A DNA stretch of 64,000 nt from a virus. The translations under genes and the position numbers were made by a program. This document shows, in pieces, positions 26,733 through 35,367 of this stretch. The notes beneath the pieces were generated by a model. The model had not been told where the DNA came from and did not search any database. It was given only the letters and a program-made list of their open reading frames with translations. Position 1 is the stretch's first letter; every line of letters begins with the position of its first letter. The stretch spans positions 1 through 64,000 of IMG/VR virus record IMGVR_UViG_3300026488_000026. The stretch is one strand, 5' to 3'.

Positions 26733-27047
26733 TTATATTTTTGATTTTATTTTTTTTACAATTTCTACTTCAATTAGATATAATAAATTTGCTCCTTTAT
26801 GTGCCATAATACCTCCAAAAGCACTTGCTCCATAAATACTTACATTAAGCATATCATAAGCAAGAACAAATCCTATTAAACCTAAAAATCCTGCATAAAA
26901 CAAATCTAATAAATATAGCATTATTTTAGTTTTAATAGGTTTGTTTTTCAAATCTCTTTGTGTGAAATTTATTGAAGTAGCCCAAAGTATAAAAATCATT
27001 AAAATTATATAAGCTTTTAAAGTTACTTCGTCCCATTTATTTTTCAT
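26733..27047 (-). CDS. Holin candidate 2 (membrane protein)
   Basis: A 104-aa protein with three hydrophobic segments: AYIILMIFILWATSI, LLDLFYAGFLGLIGFVLAYD and the Gly/Ala-rich YGASAFGGIMAHKGANLLYL. The last part and the layout resemble lambda-type holins, but the match is weak. It has its own late promoter motif. With the gene at 16208 there are two holin-like proteins; one may be an antiholin. Confidence 0.45.
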   Translation of the reverse strand: MKNKWDEVTLKAYIILMIFILWATSINFTQRDLKNKPIKTKIMLYLLDLFYAGFLGLIGFVLAYDMLNVSIYGASAFGGIMAHKGANLLYLIEVEIVKKIKSKI

Positions 27048-27074
27048 TTTTTACCTTTTATATAATATTACTTA

Positions 27075-27082
27075 TATATCGA
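27075..27082 (-). promoter_or_regulatory. Late promoter motif YYGATATA (TCGATATA)
   Basis: TCGATATA on the minus strand, 28 bases before ATG 27047; the most divergent of the set at its first base. TAAA lies 11 bases before CGATA. Likely start for the holin candidate and terminase small subunit genes. Confidence 0.6.
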
Positions 27083-27120
27083 AATGTTAAGGTTTATAAA
27101 TTATTATTTACTTATTTATT

Positions 27121-27129
27121 TGTTATAAT
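27121..27129 (+). promoter_or_regulatory. Extended -10 promoter (TGTTATAAT)
   Basis: TGT then TATAAT, with no clear -35, 27 bases before the plus-strand ATG at 27156. Divergent from the late promoter motif at 27075. Confidence 0.55.
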
Positions 27130-27155
27130 ATTAAATAAAATTTTAAAGGTAAAAA

Positions 27156-27881
27156 ATGAAAAAAATTGCTCTTTTATCAGGAGGTAAAGATAGTGTTACA
27201 ATGGTTGATTTGTTATTAAAAAATAATTATAAAGTAGATTATATTATTTATAATGACACAAAAATGGAATTTAAAGAAATGTATGAATATATGGAAAGAG
27301 TTAAAAAATATTTTAAAGAAAAATACAATAAGGAAATTATTACTTTAACTACTGAAAAAGATTATGTTAAAGATTTGTTTCTTAAAAAAAGAAAAAGGGG
27401 AGAATATAAAGGTTATTATTATGGTGTTTTATCTAAAAATCTACCTTTTTGTTGGTGGCGTGATTATGTAAAAAAAGCTCCAATGAATAAATGGTTAAAA
27501 CAAAATAATATAAAAAATTACTATATGTATATTGGTTTTTCAAATAATGAAAAAAGAAGAGCTAAAAGGTTTAAAAGAAACAATCCTAACGCTATTTTTC
27601 CACTTATTGAATATTTTGATATGAGTGAAAATGATTGTTTAGAATATACTAAACAAATAAATTTATATAATCCTTTATATGATTATTTTCAAAGAACAGG
27701 ATGTAGATTGTGTCCTTATCGTAAAAAAGAAGATATTTATAAAATTTACAAATATTTTCCTAATGTTTGGGAGGAATATAAAAAAATGGAAGAATTATTT
27801 GAAAATAAAGGGAAAGTTATTAGTAGGTATTTTTTCGATAAACCAATAAAAGAATTAGAAAGAGAATTTAAAATAATTTAG
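27156..27881 (+). CDS. PP-loop ATPase, PAPS reductase-like
   Basis: A 241-aa protein of the adenine nucleotide alpha-hydrolase superfamily. SGGKDS at residues 8-13 is the PP-loop; a C-terminal TGCRLCPYR holds a Cys pair found in phage and DndC-type relatives. Members act in sulfate reduction, tRNA or DNA sulfur modification; the substrate here cannot be told. It is the only plus-strand gene in this stretch, has its own promoter and SD AAAGG, and overlaps the convergent DUF1353 gene by 14 bases at the 3' end. Confidence 0.75.
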   Translation: MKKIALLSGGKDSVTMVDLLLKNNYKVDYIIYNDTKMEFKEMYEYMERVKKYFKEKYNKEIITLTTEKDYVKDLFLKKRKRGEYKGYYYGVLSKNLPFCWWRDYVKKAPMNKWLKQNNIKNYYMYIGFSNNEKRRAKRFKRNNPNAIFPLIEYFDMSENDCLEYTKQINLYNPLYDYFQRTGCRLCPYRKKEDIYKIYKYFPNVWEEYKKMEELFENKGKVISRYFFDKPIKELEREFKII

Positions 27882-28212
27882 GTAATTTATATTTAAAGAA
27901 ATGATAAAACTTTACAGCATAATAAAAAAGGTAGCTTGTAAATTTTCCTACTTTTAAATCTAATAAGCAATTTAAAAAGCATTTATCAGCTTTATCATAA
28001 AGTTCTAAATCACACAAATAATCATGTAAAATAGCACAAGGTAAATAATCAGTTCTATTTGGCGGATAAAAAATCCAAAATATACGCGGAATAGTAGCCC
28101 CGTCGCTTATATAACCTTTTGGTATTTTAATGTTTTTATAATAAAAATCTTTTAAAACTTTAAATTTATGATTTTTTAAAGGTTGTAACCATACATCACT
28201 ATATTTTAACAT
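27868..28212 (-). CDS. DUF1353 protein
   Basis: A 114-aa protein. IPKGYISDGATIPRIFWIFY and CAILHDYLCDLELYDKADKCF are the DUF1353 signature, frequent in phage late regions near tail fibre or lysis genes. The role is unknown; a link to wall or virion functions is only suggested by context. Its ATG overlaps the upstream gene by one base. Confidence 0.75.
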   Translation of the reverse strand: MLKYSDVWLQPLKNHKFKVLKDFYYKNIKIPKGYISDGATIPRIFWIFYPPNRTDYLPCAILHDYLCDLELYDKADKCFLNCLLDLKVGKFTSYLFYYAVKFYHFFKYKLPKLF

Positions 28213-28733
28213 TATTCACCTTCCCAATTTATAGCATCAAGTTCTTCTAAACTTACTGCTTTTTTTGCTTTTTTTCTTAATGTTATTTTTTTATTCCATA
28301 ATGTTGAATAATTAAGTCCTAACTCAACAAGCATCTTTTTTACTTCCTCAATCGGCACTTCGTGGTCTTTATTGTAATAATCACCTACAATTATTGTTTT
28401 TAAGCCTAAATCAAGTGCTAATTCGTAACCTGCTTTTAATTTTTGTATATCTATAAAATCTGCATCCATTGTAATTCCATTAGAACAAGTAAAGCCATTT
28501 TTTATAAAATAATCAAAAGCTGATTTTATTTCTTCAATTTTTAATTCTCTTGCTTTTTCTAATATTAATTCCTCATCAGGGACAATATTTCCATTTTCAT
28601 CAAGTTTATAAAAAGGAAATCTTGCTTCTGGTAATTTATCCGTTAAAATAAAACCTTCTTTATCTTTATATTCTTCTTCGTTTTCTACATCAATTGGTAT
28701 TAGTCTTTTTTCTTCATTTACAAAAAATAACAT
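28212..28733 (-). CDS. DUF4376-like tail fibre-associated protein
   Basis: A 173-aa protein. The N-terminal part (PIDVENEEEYKD, FPFYKLDENGNIVPDEEL) resembles proteins encoded after fibre genes. The C-terminal part (EEIKSAFDYFIKNGFTCSNG, then ITMDADFIDIQKLKAGYELA) fits DUF4376, thought to be a fibre assembly or attachment module. One-base overlaps at both ends show tight coupling. Confidence 0.6.
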   Translation of the reverse strand: MLFFVNEEKRLIPIDVENEEEYKDKEGFILTDKLPEARFPFYKLDENGNIVPDEELILEKARELKIEEIKSAFDYFIKNGFTCSNGITMDADFIDIQKLKAGYELALDLGLKTIIVGDYYNKDHEVPIEEVKKMLVELGLNYSTLWNKKITLRKKAKKAVSLEELDAINWEGE

Positions 28734-29707
28734 TATTTTCCTCCTTCAGTTTTATAAATTAAATCTACTTCACTTTCAGTTAAATTTCTTGTAAAAATTC
28801 TTAATCTATCAACAGCTCCTGCTTTTCTATAACTATTTGTTACACCCCAACCAAAAACACACAAGTAATTAGAAAAATACATATTATATTTTGAAATTTT
28901 ACTACAATTTTGTTTTAAAGTTTGTTTTTTTCCATTAATAAAAATATCCCCATATTCAAATTTTCTAAAATTTGCTGAAACATGAATCCATTTATTTTTA
29001 TATTTATTAATATCAACCCCAAAATTATCGCCATTACCCGTATTAAATCCTAATTTTCCACTCTTACAAATATACAAATCACATTTATAAAATCCTATTG
29101 GCATTTGATAATTCATACCATTCCATTTAAACCAAAAACTAACATTAACTTCTTTAGTATCTTTATTAAAAGGCAATTTATTAATTCTTAGCTGTCCACC
29201 ATTAGAATAAACAGCTAATTTCTCTTTGCCTTCGACATAAGTTACATCTCCGTTTTTTACAGCTTTATATTTTCCACTTTCATCAGTTAAACTATTATTA
29301 AATTTAAACAAAGCAATTCCACTTTTATCGCCAAAAAAATCAACTTTATCAGCTGGCGGAATGTTCATAATTATTGTTCCTTTATCTCCAATCCAAACAT
29401 TATCATCTTTATTATTTTTTACACATTCAAATTTTTCTAATGTTTTAATGTTTAACCAAACAAAACCTTTAAATAAAGGATTAGTTGTTACTTGTGGATT
29501 ATTTAAACTAATAACATTTGCAATATTTTTTGGTATTTTATCAACAATTTTTAGTTTGCCTTGGTTTATTAAATCACGCACACTTTGATTTTCTACATTT
29601 TCTTTTAGATAACATTTATAAATAAGATTTTGTTTATCAACATTTAAAACTACAACTAAATTATCTTTTTTACCAGAAATTTTACTATCTAAATTTTCAA
29701 CTAACAT
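28733..29707 (-). CDS. Tail fibre with LamG/ConA-like domain
   Basis: A 324-aa protein. N-terminal residues 1-65, with VRDLINQGKLKIV, share the attachment-like module of the genes at 29723 and 19513. Residues about 125-320 form a LamG-like sandwich: SGIALFKFNNSLTDESGKY, VSFWFKWNG, YGDIFINGKKQ and the closing DRLRIFTRNLTESEVDLIY. Probable host receptor binding through a carbohydrate; inferred. SD AAGGAG. Confidence 0.65.
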   Translation of the reverse strand: MLVENLDSKISGKKDNLVVVLNVDKQNLIYKCYLKENVENQSVRDLINQGKLKIVDKIPKNIANVISLNNPQVTTNPLFKGFVWLNIKTLEKFECVKNNKDDNVWIGDKGTIIMNIPPADKVDFFGDKSGIALFKFNNSLTDESGKYKAVKNGDVTYVEGKEKLAVYSNGGQLRINKLPFNKDTKEVNVSFWFKWNGMNYQMPIGFYKCDLYICKSGKLGFNTGNGDNFGVDINKYKNKWIHVSANFRKFEYGDIFINGKKQTLKQNCSKISKYNMYFSNYLCVFGWGVTNSYRKAGAVDRLRIFTRNLTESEVDLIYKTEGGK

Positions 29708-29722
29708 TAAAACTCCTTATTT

Positions 29723-31285
29723 TTAATTAATTTGATATCCCCAAAGTTCATCTTTAAAAACATTACCTTTTCCATCGGTCCAATAAACAACAAAACTTGA
29801 ATTATCGTTTTCTTTTATCCCACCTAAAACAAAAGCTGGTTTATCTAATGTTTCTAATAATTTAACAGCATTAGTATCGTTTGCTACAAAATTAATAAAT
29901 AGCATATTTCTTCTTGTATCATTGCTATTTCCATCATTATTAATTAATTTTAGCCCATTAGGTAAATTATAAAATTTAAGGCTATCTTCTTTACAATCAA
30001 TTTCTATTCTTGTTGCATTGTCTATGTTTGTATATTTAGAACTTGTAGCCCTAATATGTAGATGTTTTTTATTATCTGAATCATTAAACCAATCAATTCT
30101 GGCTTGTGCTGGATAAGCACTGCCTAAACCAAAATTATAACCTACCCAGCTACCAGAGCTTGTTGTATTCTTGTAAGCTTGGTATGTTCCTTTATCTCCA
30201 GCTACAATATCATAAGCATTAATATTTGAACTTGTAACATCAACTGCTAAACCTAATGTTCCCGTAGTCCAATTATATTTTAAACTTTTTCCTAAAGTTG
30301 AACTTGCGTTGTAATTATCATTTTGACTTACAACAACATCATAATTTACATAATCATTAGTTTTAACAACTAACGCTTTCCATTCATTTGAATTACCTTT
30401 CCTTCTAACAATAATTTCTTCAGCTAAATTATCATAAATTAATTGTCCTCCTTTTGGGTATTCATTAATATCATTTTTCCAATCTTCTATTCTTTGATGA
30501 ACAACATCTTGAGAGTTTGATGGTAAATAAATCCAACCATCATTCCAAAAAACAAAACCTGAATATTTAATTTCTTTATTTGCTACTAATGAAGTTTTAC
30601 CTTTAAACCAACCAAAATGCCCAGCTGAGTTATAAATAACAAGATTTTTATTTTTAAAATCAATCCAATAATATCCATCTTCTGGCGTTCCTTGTCCTGT
30701 TGGCGGGTAGCCTGTAACATAATTAATACGATTTTCAATAGAACGATTAAAATCCCAACCAAAATCCCCACGAGCTTTTATAGCATTATTACGACCACAA
30801 TATAAATTATAATCTTTTGTATCTCCATAAATAGGAATACCAGCTCCTATAACGCCATATTGATTAACAGCAAATTGAACTTGTGATGTATAAGCTTGTA
30901 TAACTTTTTCGCTATGTGTAAAAATTCTTAAAGGCGTAACATTTTTACTATCAACAGTTGTATCAATATTTAATGCTGAGTTTGTTCCTTGTGGGTTGTG
31001 TTGTAAATATGGACTTGTTATTGCTTTATCTCCATCAGTTTTATATAAAAATTTATTTTTTTCTCCTTCAATTGTAGTTCCATATTTTATTTTTAAAAGT
31101 TGTCCGTTTGAAATTGCGTCATTAACTGTAACTCCAACAACTTCATTTGGATCAACTACTAAAACATAATGTTCAAATACATCAGAACTAATAGCAACTT
31201 TTAAAATATCTCCTCTTTTAAATTTATCAAGTTTTGAAAATTTAGTATCTACTATTGCTATTTCTGTATGAGTTGGGATTGCCAT
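29723..31285 (-). CDS. Tail fibre protein (520 aa)
   Basis: The N-terminal 80 residues (GDILKVAISSDVFEHYVLVV, then VNDAISNGQLLKIKYG) form the shared attachment-like module. The rest is Asn, Gly and Tyr-rich with short beta repeats (EDGYYWIDFKNKNLVIY, GGQLIYDNLAEEIIVRRKG) as in fibre shafts. It is the first gene of the four-gene fibre operon 31285-27868 and has the late promoter motif at 31317. SD AAGGAG before ATG 31285. Confidence 0.65.
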   Translation of the reverse strand: MAIPTHTEIAIVDTKFSKLDKFKRGDILKVAISSDVFEHYVLVVDPNEVVGVTVNDAISNGQLLKIKYGTTIEGEKNKFLYKTDGDKAITSPYLQHNPQGTNSALNIDTTVDSKNVTPLRIFTHSEKVIQAYTSQVQFAVNQYGVIGAGIPIYGDTKDYNLYCGRNNAIKARGDFGWDFNRSIENRINYVTGYPPTGQGTPEDGYYWIDFKNKNLVIYNSAGHFGWFKGKTSLVANKEIKYSGFVFWNDGWIYLPSNSQDVVHQRIEDWKNDINEYPKGGQLIYDNLAEEIIVRRKGNSNEWKALVVKTNDYVNYDVVVSQNDNYNASSTLGKSLKYNWTTGTLGLAVDVTSSNINAYDIVAGDKGTYQAYKNTTSSGSWVGYNFGLGSAYPAQARIDWFNDSDNKKHLHIRATSSKYTNIDNATRIEIDCKEDSLKFYNLPNGLKLINNDGNSNDTRRNMLFINFVANDTNAVKLLETLDKPAFVLGGIKENDNSSFVVYWTDGKGNVFKDELWGYQIN

Positions 31286-31316
31286 TTTAAATTTCTCCTT
31301 ATTATGACTTTATTTA

Positions 31317-31324
31317 TATATCAG
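31317..31324 (-). promoter_or_regulatory. Late promoter motif YYGATATA (CTGATATA)
   Basis: CTGATATA on the minus strand, 32 bases before the fibre ATG; TTTAAAC about 12 bases upstream. Divergent from the early plus-strand operon. Confidence 0.65.
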
Positions 31325-31355
31325 TTTATTTATTGTTTAAATAAGATACAATTTT

Positions 31356-31501
31356 GTAAAAAATTTTATACAAGAGTTTTGCTTAAATTTTACTCATTTT
31401 ATAAAAAATTTTTTATACTAAAATTGTTAAAATATCCGTAAATTCGAGCTTTTGTAGTTTATCAAAAAGTGTCCGAAGCCTTAAAGAAAATTTTTTATTC
31501 C
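31356..31501 (+). repeat. Intergenic repeat element, copy D (inverted)
   Basis: On the plus strand: GTAAAAAATTTTATACAAG, later TTCGAGCTTTTG, then GTGTCCGAAGCCTTAAAGAA. The ends and core match copies A and C; the middle has diverged. It faces the opposite way to copies A-C, which keeps it pointing along transcription, here toward the plus-strand operon starting at 31633. Confidence 0.7.
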
Positions 31502-31578
31502 ATCTAAATTTTCATTTATTTATTTTATTTTTGTATCTAAAATTACAAAAATAAAAGTTGTAATTTATAAATTTAATA

Positions 31579-31607
31579 TTGACATTAATAAATTCTTATG
31601 ATAAAAT
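31579..31607 (+). promoter_or_regulatory. Sigma-70 promoter of the plus-strand early operon
   Basis: TTGACA at 31579-31584 and TAAAAT at 31602-31607, spacing 17, 25 bases before ATG 31633. The SD AAAGGAG follows. Confidence 0.8.
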
Positions 31608-31632
31608 TAAAATAAAAAAGAAAGGAGCATAA

Positions 31633-33492
31633 ATGAATAGATTGATTGAAATTATCGAAAAAGAAAAAAAAGAAAGAAGAAAAATTAAAAAAATTTTGAT
31701 AAAAAGAAAAGATAAAAAAGTAGCAATTAAACCAAATTCATTTGATAAATTTGGTCAATTGCTTAAAAATTATACAATAATTTTATACCAAATGTCAAGA
31801 GTTTTATCAAATTTTTCTAATAAAAATAAAGCAATTTTGAATAATTTGTTATTTTTATTAGAAAAATTTGATAATTCATCAAGTTTTTATAGAAACTACA
31901 AATATTTTATAATGGGAATTATAGAAGGACAAATAAATCCTCAAGTTGTCGCTCAAAATTTTACTCAATTTTATATTACTCTTACTTCTACGCATTTTGA
32001 AACTAAAGGTTTAAGTTTTGTTGCAAATCCTTATCAAGCTACTCAACAAGATAAAGCAAGACCTAATTTAAGACATGGTAAGTTTGGTTATATAAGAAAA
32101 TATGGATACGAACAAAATTTAGGTTTGGTATTTGATGACGAAAGTTATGATGTTGTTGAATATTTTAAAATGATAACAAACGATAAATGTGCTTTTTATA
32201 CGCCAAATAATAAATATTCTAAAAATTCATTAAGATTTGATATTGATGATAAAACTTTGAATATGAATGAAATGGAAATTTTAATTAGAACTACAATGAA
32301 TAAATTGAATATAAATGGTGAAGTTGAAATTATCGAAACAACAAAAGGTTGGCAATTTGCAATTTATGTGCCATTGTTTTTTATTAAAACTTTTTATGAT
32401 AAAAGCGATTATGTTGTAGAACAAATTTTTATTAGTGATAGAAAAACAACGAAAGCATTTGATGCCTATCAAAAGTTTAATAGAAAGTTTATTAAAGTTT
32501 TAGAAAATTTAGCTAAAGAGCTTTTTAATGTTAAATTAGAAGTTGATAAATTTGCTTTAGAACAAGAAAAAGTTAGAATATGGCGAAATGCAAAAGCTCA
32601 TAATCATTGTTATTTTTCTGTTATTGATAATGAAAAAACAACAATTTTAGAAATGATTGATTTACCTGAAGAAGATGAAAAAGAAAATTTTATAAATTAT
32701 TTTGAAACTAAAAAAGCAAATGAAATTGAATTACGAAATAAAATGCCAAATGTTTATAAATTTTTTAAAAAATATAATTTTTCAATGCCTAAAATAAATT
32801 GCTCTTTAATCGGTAAAATGAGTGAAAATACCGAAAGTTTTTATTTAACAAAAGCAATCGTTCATAAATTTGTAATTGATTATAATCATTTAGAAAATTT
32901 TGATATTTTGTTGGCTGAATTAAGCGAGGCAATTGAGCTTGATTTTAGAAATATTTATCAAGAGGAAAAATCAATTGAAAATATAAATATTGTAATTGAT
33001 TATTATTTAGAAAATTTCGATATTTATCTAACCGCCCAAAAAACGGCAAGAAGTCGCATGTTTGCTAAAAGTTTAAAAGCTTTTGAAAATATAAGAAAAA
33101 ATAGAAATAATTTAGGCGAAATAAAGCAAAAAATTGAAAAAAATAAAAATGAACTTGAAAAAATTAAAAATAATGATGAAAATAAATTGTCAGTTAGAAA
33201 AATGGCTAAAGAATTAGAAAAAATTGCTTTTGAATTGCCTAAATCTACGCTATATGATTATATTAGAAAAGGGAATGTTGATATTTTAATTGAAATGATT
33301 GAAATGTTATATGAATATGTTATAATTTTAATGAATGGTAATGAAAAAGAGCAACAAAAAGCAATTCAATTGTTTGAAATAATCGAACAATTAAAAGGTG
33401 CTGTTAGATATGTTGTAACTATGATGAAATTTGGTTTGGTTAGAAATGAAAAATTGCGAAAGTTTTTTTATGTAGAAAAACGAAAGGAATGA
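31633..33492 (+). CDS. Unknown 619-aa early protein, possibly replication-related
   Basis: The first and largest gene of the plus-strand operon. Residues 1-30 are very Lys-rich. A central part has SLRFDIDDKTL and, about 35 residues on, IIETTKGWQFAIYVP; an acidic D-x-D strand followed by such a strand recalls archaeo-eukaryotic primase/Rep folds, but the diagnostic His is not visible, so this is a weak idea. Near the C-terminus LPKSTLYDYIRKG looks like an HTH recognition helix. An iteron-like array lies at the end of the same operon. Function unknown. Confidence 0.5.
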   Translation: MNRLIEIIEKEKKERRKIKKILIKRKDKKVAIKPNSFDKFGQLLKNYTIILYQMSRVLSNFSNKNKAILNNLLFLLEKFDNSSSFYRNYKYFIMGIIEGQINPQVVAQNFTQFYITLTSTHFETKGLSFVANPYQATQQDKARPNLRHGKFGYIRKYGYEQNLGLVFDDESYDVVEYFKMITNDKCAFYTPNNKYSKNSLRFDIDDKTLNMNEMEILIRTTMNKLNINGEVEIIETTKGWQFAIYVPLFFIKTFYDKSDYVVEQIFISDRKTTKAFDAYQKFNRKFIKVLENLAKELFNVKLEVDKFALEQEKVRIWRNAKAHNHCYFSVIDNEKTTILEMIDLPEEDEKENFINYFETKKANEIELRNKMPNVYKFFKKYNFSMPKINCSLIGKMSENTESFYLTKAIVHKFVIDYNHLENFDILLAELSEAIELDFRNIYQEEKSIENINIVIDYYLENFDIYLTAQKTARSRMFAKSLKAFENIRKNRNNLGEIKQKIEKNKNELEKIKNNDENKLSVRKMAKELEKIAFELPKSTLYDYIRKGNVDILIEMIEMLYEYVIILMNGNEKEQQKAIQLFEIIEQLKGAVRYVVTMMKFGLVRNEKLRKFFYVEKRKE

Positions 33493-33494
33493 AA

Positions 33495-33740
33495 ATGCAA
33501 GTTACAAAATCAAATCTTTATAATTTGATAACAAATGATGCTTTGTTATCAAAACTTTGGGAAGAAAATTTAGCTTGGTATGGTTATTATAAAGATAAAA
33601 ACGAAACACATGGTATGAGTTATATAAAATATATGGCTTATATGGATTTACATCAAAAATGTGTTGAGCTTAAAAAAGCAAAATTAGATAAACATGAAGA
33701 AAAAATAATAAAAGAATTTGTTAATTTTTATTTTAGTTAA
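33495..33740 (+). CDS. Unknown 81-aa protein
   Basis: Starts MQVTKSNLYNLITNDALL. ATG 33495 has AAAGGA six bases upstream; an ATG at 33489 abuts that SD. Aromatic, mildly basic, no membrane segment. Part of the early operon, coupled to the upstream gene. Confidence 0.5.
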   Translation: MQVTKSNLYNLITNDALLSKLWEENLAWYGYYKDKNETHGMSYIKYMAYMDLHQKCVELKKAKLDKHEEKIIKEFVNFYFS

Positions 33741-33750
33741 AGGAATAAGA

Positions 33751-34236
33751 ATGGAATTTATAAAAACAGATTGGTCGTTTAGTTTGGAAAATATAAAAGA
33801 AAAATTAAAAAAGCAAAAAATTCATCTTAGTAAAAAACAATATGATGTTATAACTCCGATAGTTTTGCCTTCAAGAAATTATGAGGAAATTCGTAATGCC
33901 TATATGAAGTCAGTTCAAAAATTAGGAAGGTATTATCATATTCCAGCTTTTAGTAATGTAAAAATAGTATATTTTAATAATATGAGTTGGTTTATTTATT
34001 CTAAGGCTTATTTAGAAGAATGGTTGGAATTTTTGTTATTACAAACAAAAATTAAATTGTCCGATAATATTTTTGAAATACATAAATTAGCACCAAAAGT
34101 TATAGAAAAAGAATTAAAGTTTTTTATAAAGCAAAAGGAAAAAGCACAATTTGATTTAGTTAAAGTTTTTTATGAAGATAAAGCCATTGGTTACAACGCA
34201 GTTAATGAATTTTTAAATTTTAAGGAGATTAAATGA
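33751..34236 (+). CDS. Unknown 161-aa protein
   Basis: The start MEFIKTDWSFSLENIKEKL at 33751 has SD AAAGGAA; an earlier in-frame ATG lies inside the previous gene without an SD. Helical and Lys-rich, no recognised domain. Overlaps the next gene by four bases. Confidence 0.5.
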   Translation: MEFIKTDWSFSLENIKEKLKKQKIHLSKKQYDVITPIVLPSRNYEEIRNAYMKSVQKLGRYYHIPAFSNVKIVYFNNMSWFIYSKAYLEEWLEFLLLQTKIKLSDNIFEIHKLAPKVIEKELKFFIKQKEKAQFDLVKVFYEDKAIGYNAVNEFLNFKEIK

Positions 34237-34478
34237 TTCTTAAAAGAAAAGTTAGTTTTGAAAGATTAAAGTTTATCTTAGAACATTTGAATAAAAATGT
34301 TGATGTTTTGGCAATAGTTGATAGTGAAAATCATAAAATTTTTGTAAAAATTGGCACAATTTGCTATGAAATTACACAAAAAACGCAAAAAATTTTAAAT
34401 GAAAGCAAAAATTTTTATGAAATTTTGCGTTTTTTGAACGAAAAAGCAATAAAAATTGAAGATTTTAAGGAAATTTGA
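34233..34478 (+). CDS. Unknown 81-aa protein
   Basis: MILKRKVSFERLKFILEHLN followed by a beta part (VLAIVDSENHKIFVKIG) and a helical end. ATGA overlap with the previous gene and TGATG overlap with the next. SD AAGGAG. No family recognised. Confidence 0.5.
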   Translation: MILKRKVSFERLKFILEHLNKNVDVLAIVDSENHKIFVKIGTICYEITQKTQKILNESKNFYEILRFLNEKAIKIEDFKEI

Positions 34479-35026
34479 TGAAAAAATTGCAAAAAAATGA
34501 AAAAAATTTGTTAATTTTGCCGATTTTTGAGCTATTTCCTTCAAAAAATATTGAAAATTGGTTTGAAACTTTAATGTTTAAGCGTTTAGCTAATTTATTT
34601 TATGTTATAAAGCAAAAAGAGCTTGGAGTTTTAGCCCAGGAATTAGATGAGATTAGTAGAAATTTAGTGTTTGCAAGTTATTTAAAAACTTATAAAACTT
34701 TGGATTATTTTTATGTTTTAATAAAAAATGGTAAGTTTATTGGCGTGATTAGTTTTGATATTTCTTCTGAAAATTTATATTTTAAACAAGGTAAATATTT
34801 GATATTTGCTCAAACAGGTTTAGTTTCAAATGAAATTTCGGATTTTTGGTTTATGATGCGTAATTTGCGTGATTTAACAAACAAAATTATAAAAAAAGAA
34901 CAACCTGATTTTGCAATTGCTTATTTAAAAAATATAAGCCATAACAAACGATTTTTAAAACAAGTAGAAAAAGAACATAATTTAAAAATAAGTTTGGTAT
35001 ATAATTTAACTTACGGAGCTTTTTAA
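34478..35026 (+). CDS. Unknown 182-aa protein
   Basis: Start ATG 34478, SD AAGGAAA. Contains TYKTLDYFYVLIKNGKFIGV and, later, ISDFWFMMRNLRDLTNKIIK. The order of strands and helices could fit an acetyltransferase-like fold, but no acetyl-CoA motif is clear. Ends in TAATG, overlapping the next start. Confidence 0.45.
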   Translation: MKKLQKNEKNLLILPIFELFPSKNIENWFETLMFKRLANLFYVIKQKELGVLAQELDEISRNLVFASYLKTYKTLDYFYVLIKNGKFIGVISFDISSENLYFKQGKYLIFAQTGLVSNEISDFWFMMRNLRDLTNKIIKKEQPDFAIAYLKNISHNKRFLKQVEKEHNLKISLVYNLTYGAF

Positions 35027-35304
35027 TGAAAACAAACTTAATTTTATCTGATAAAGAACTTGGTAAAGAAAATAATCAAAAAATTGTGGATTTAATTAGA
35101 GAAATTTATCCTTATTTATCGCTTGATGCTGTGGCTAAGCTTACAGGTTTATCAAAAACAAAAGTTAAAGAAATTTTAAAAGCAAACAATATAAATAAAG
35201 AAAACGACCCAAGCTGGTATAATAATACGCCAATTGTGATTTGGTTGCCAAGTGAATTTTATGATAAGGTTGATATTGAAAATTTAAAATTTGTAAAAAA
35301 ATAG
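35026..35304 (+). CDS. Small HTH protein (92 aa)
   Basis: Residues 20-55 (REIYPYLSLDAVAKLTGLSK, then TKVKEILKANNI) form a MerR/Xre-like HTH. Probably a DNA-binding regulator or adaptor of the early operon. One-base coupling with the previous gene. A sigma-70 promoter begins two bases after its stop. Confidence 0.6.
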   Translation: MKTNLILSDKELGKENNQKIVDLIREIYPYLSLDAVAKLTGLSKTKVKEILKANNINKENDPSWYNNTPIVIWLPSEFYDKVDIENLKFVKK

Positions 35305-35305
35305 C

Positions 35306-35335
35306 TTGACATATGCAATAATAAAATGCTATAAT
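35306..35335 (+). promoter_or_regulatory. Internal sigma-70 promoter of the early operon
   Basis: TTGACA at 35306-35311 and TATAAT at 35330-35335, both perfect, spacing 18, 33 bases before ATG 35368. Splits the plus-strand operon in two transcription units. Confidence 0.8.
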
Positions 35336-35367
35336 TTTTTTGAAGTAAATTTAAAAAGGAGAATCAA

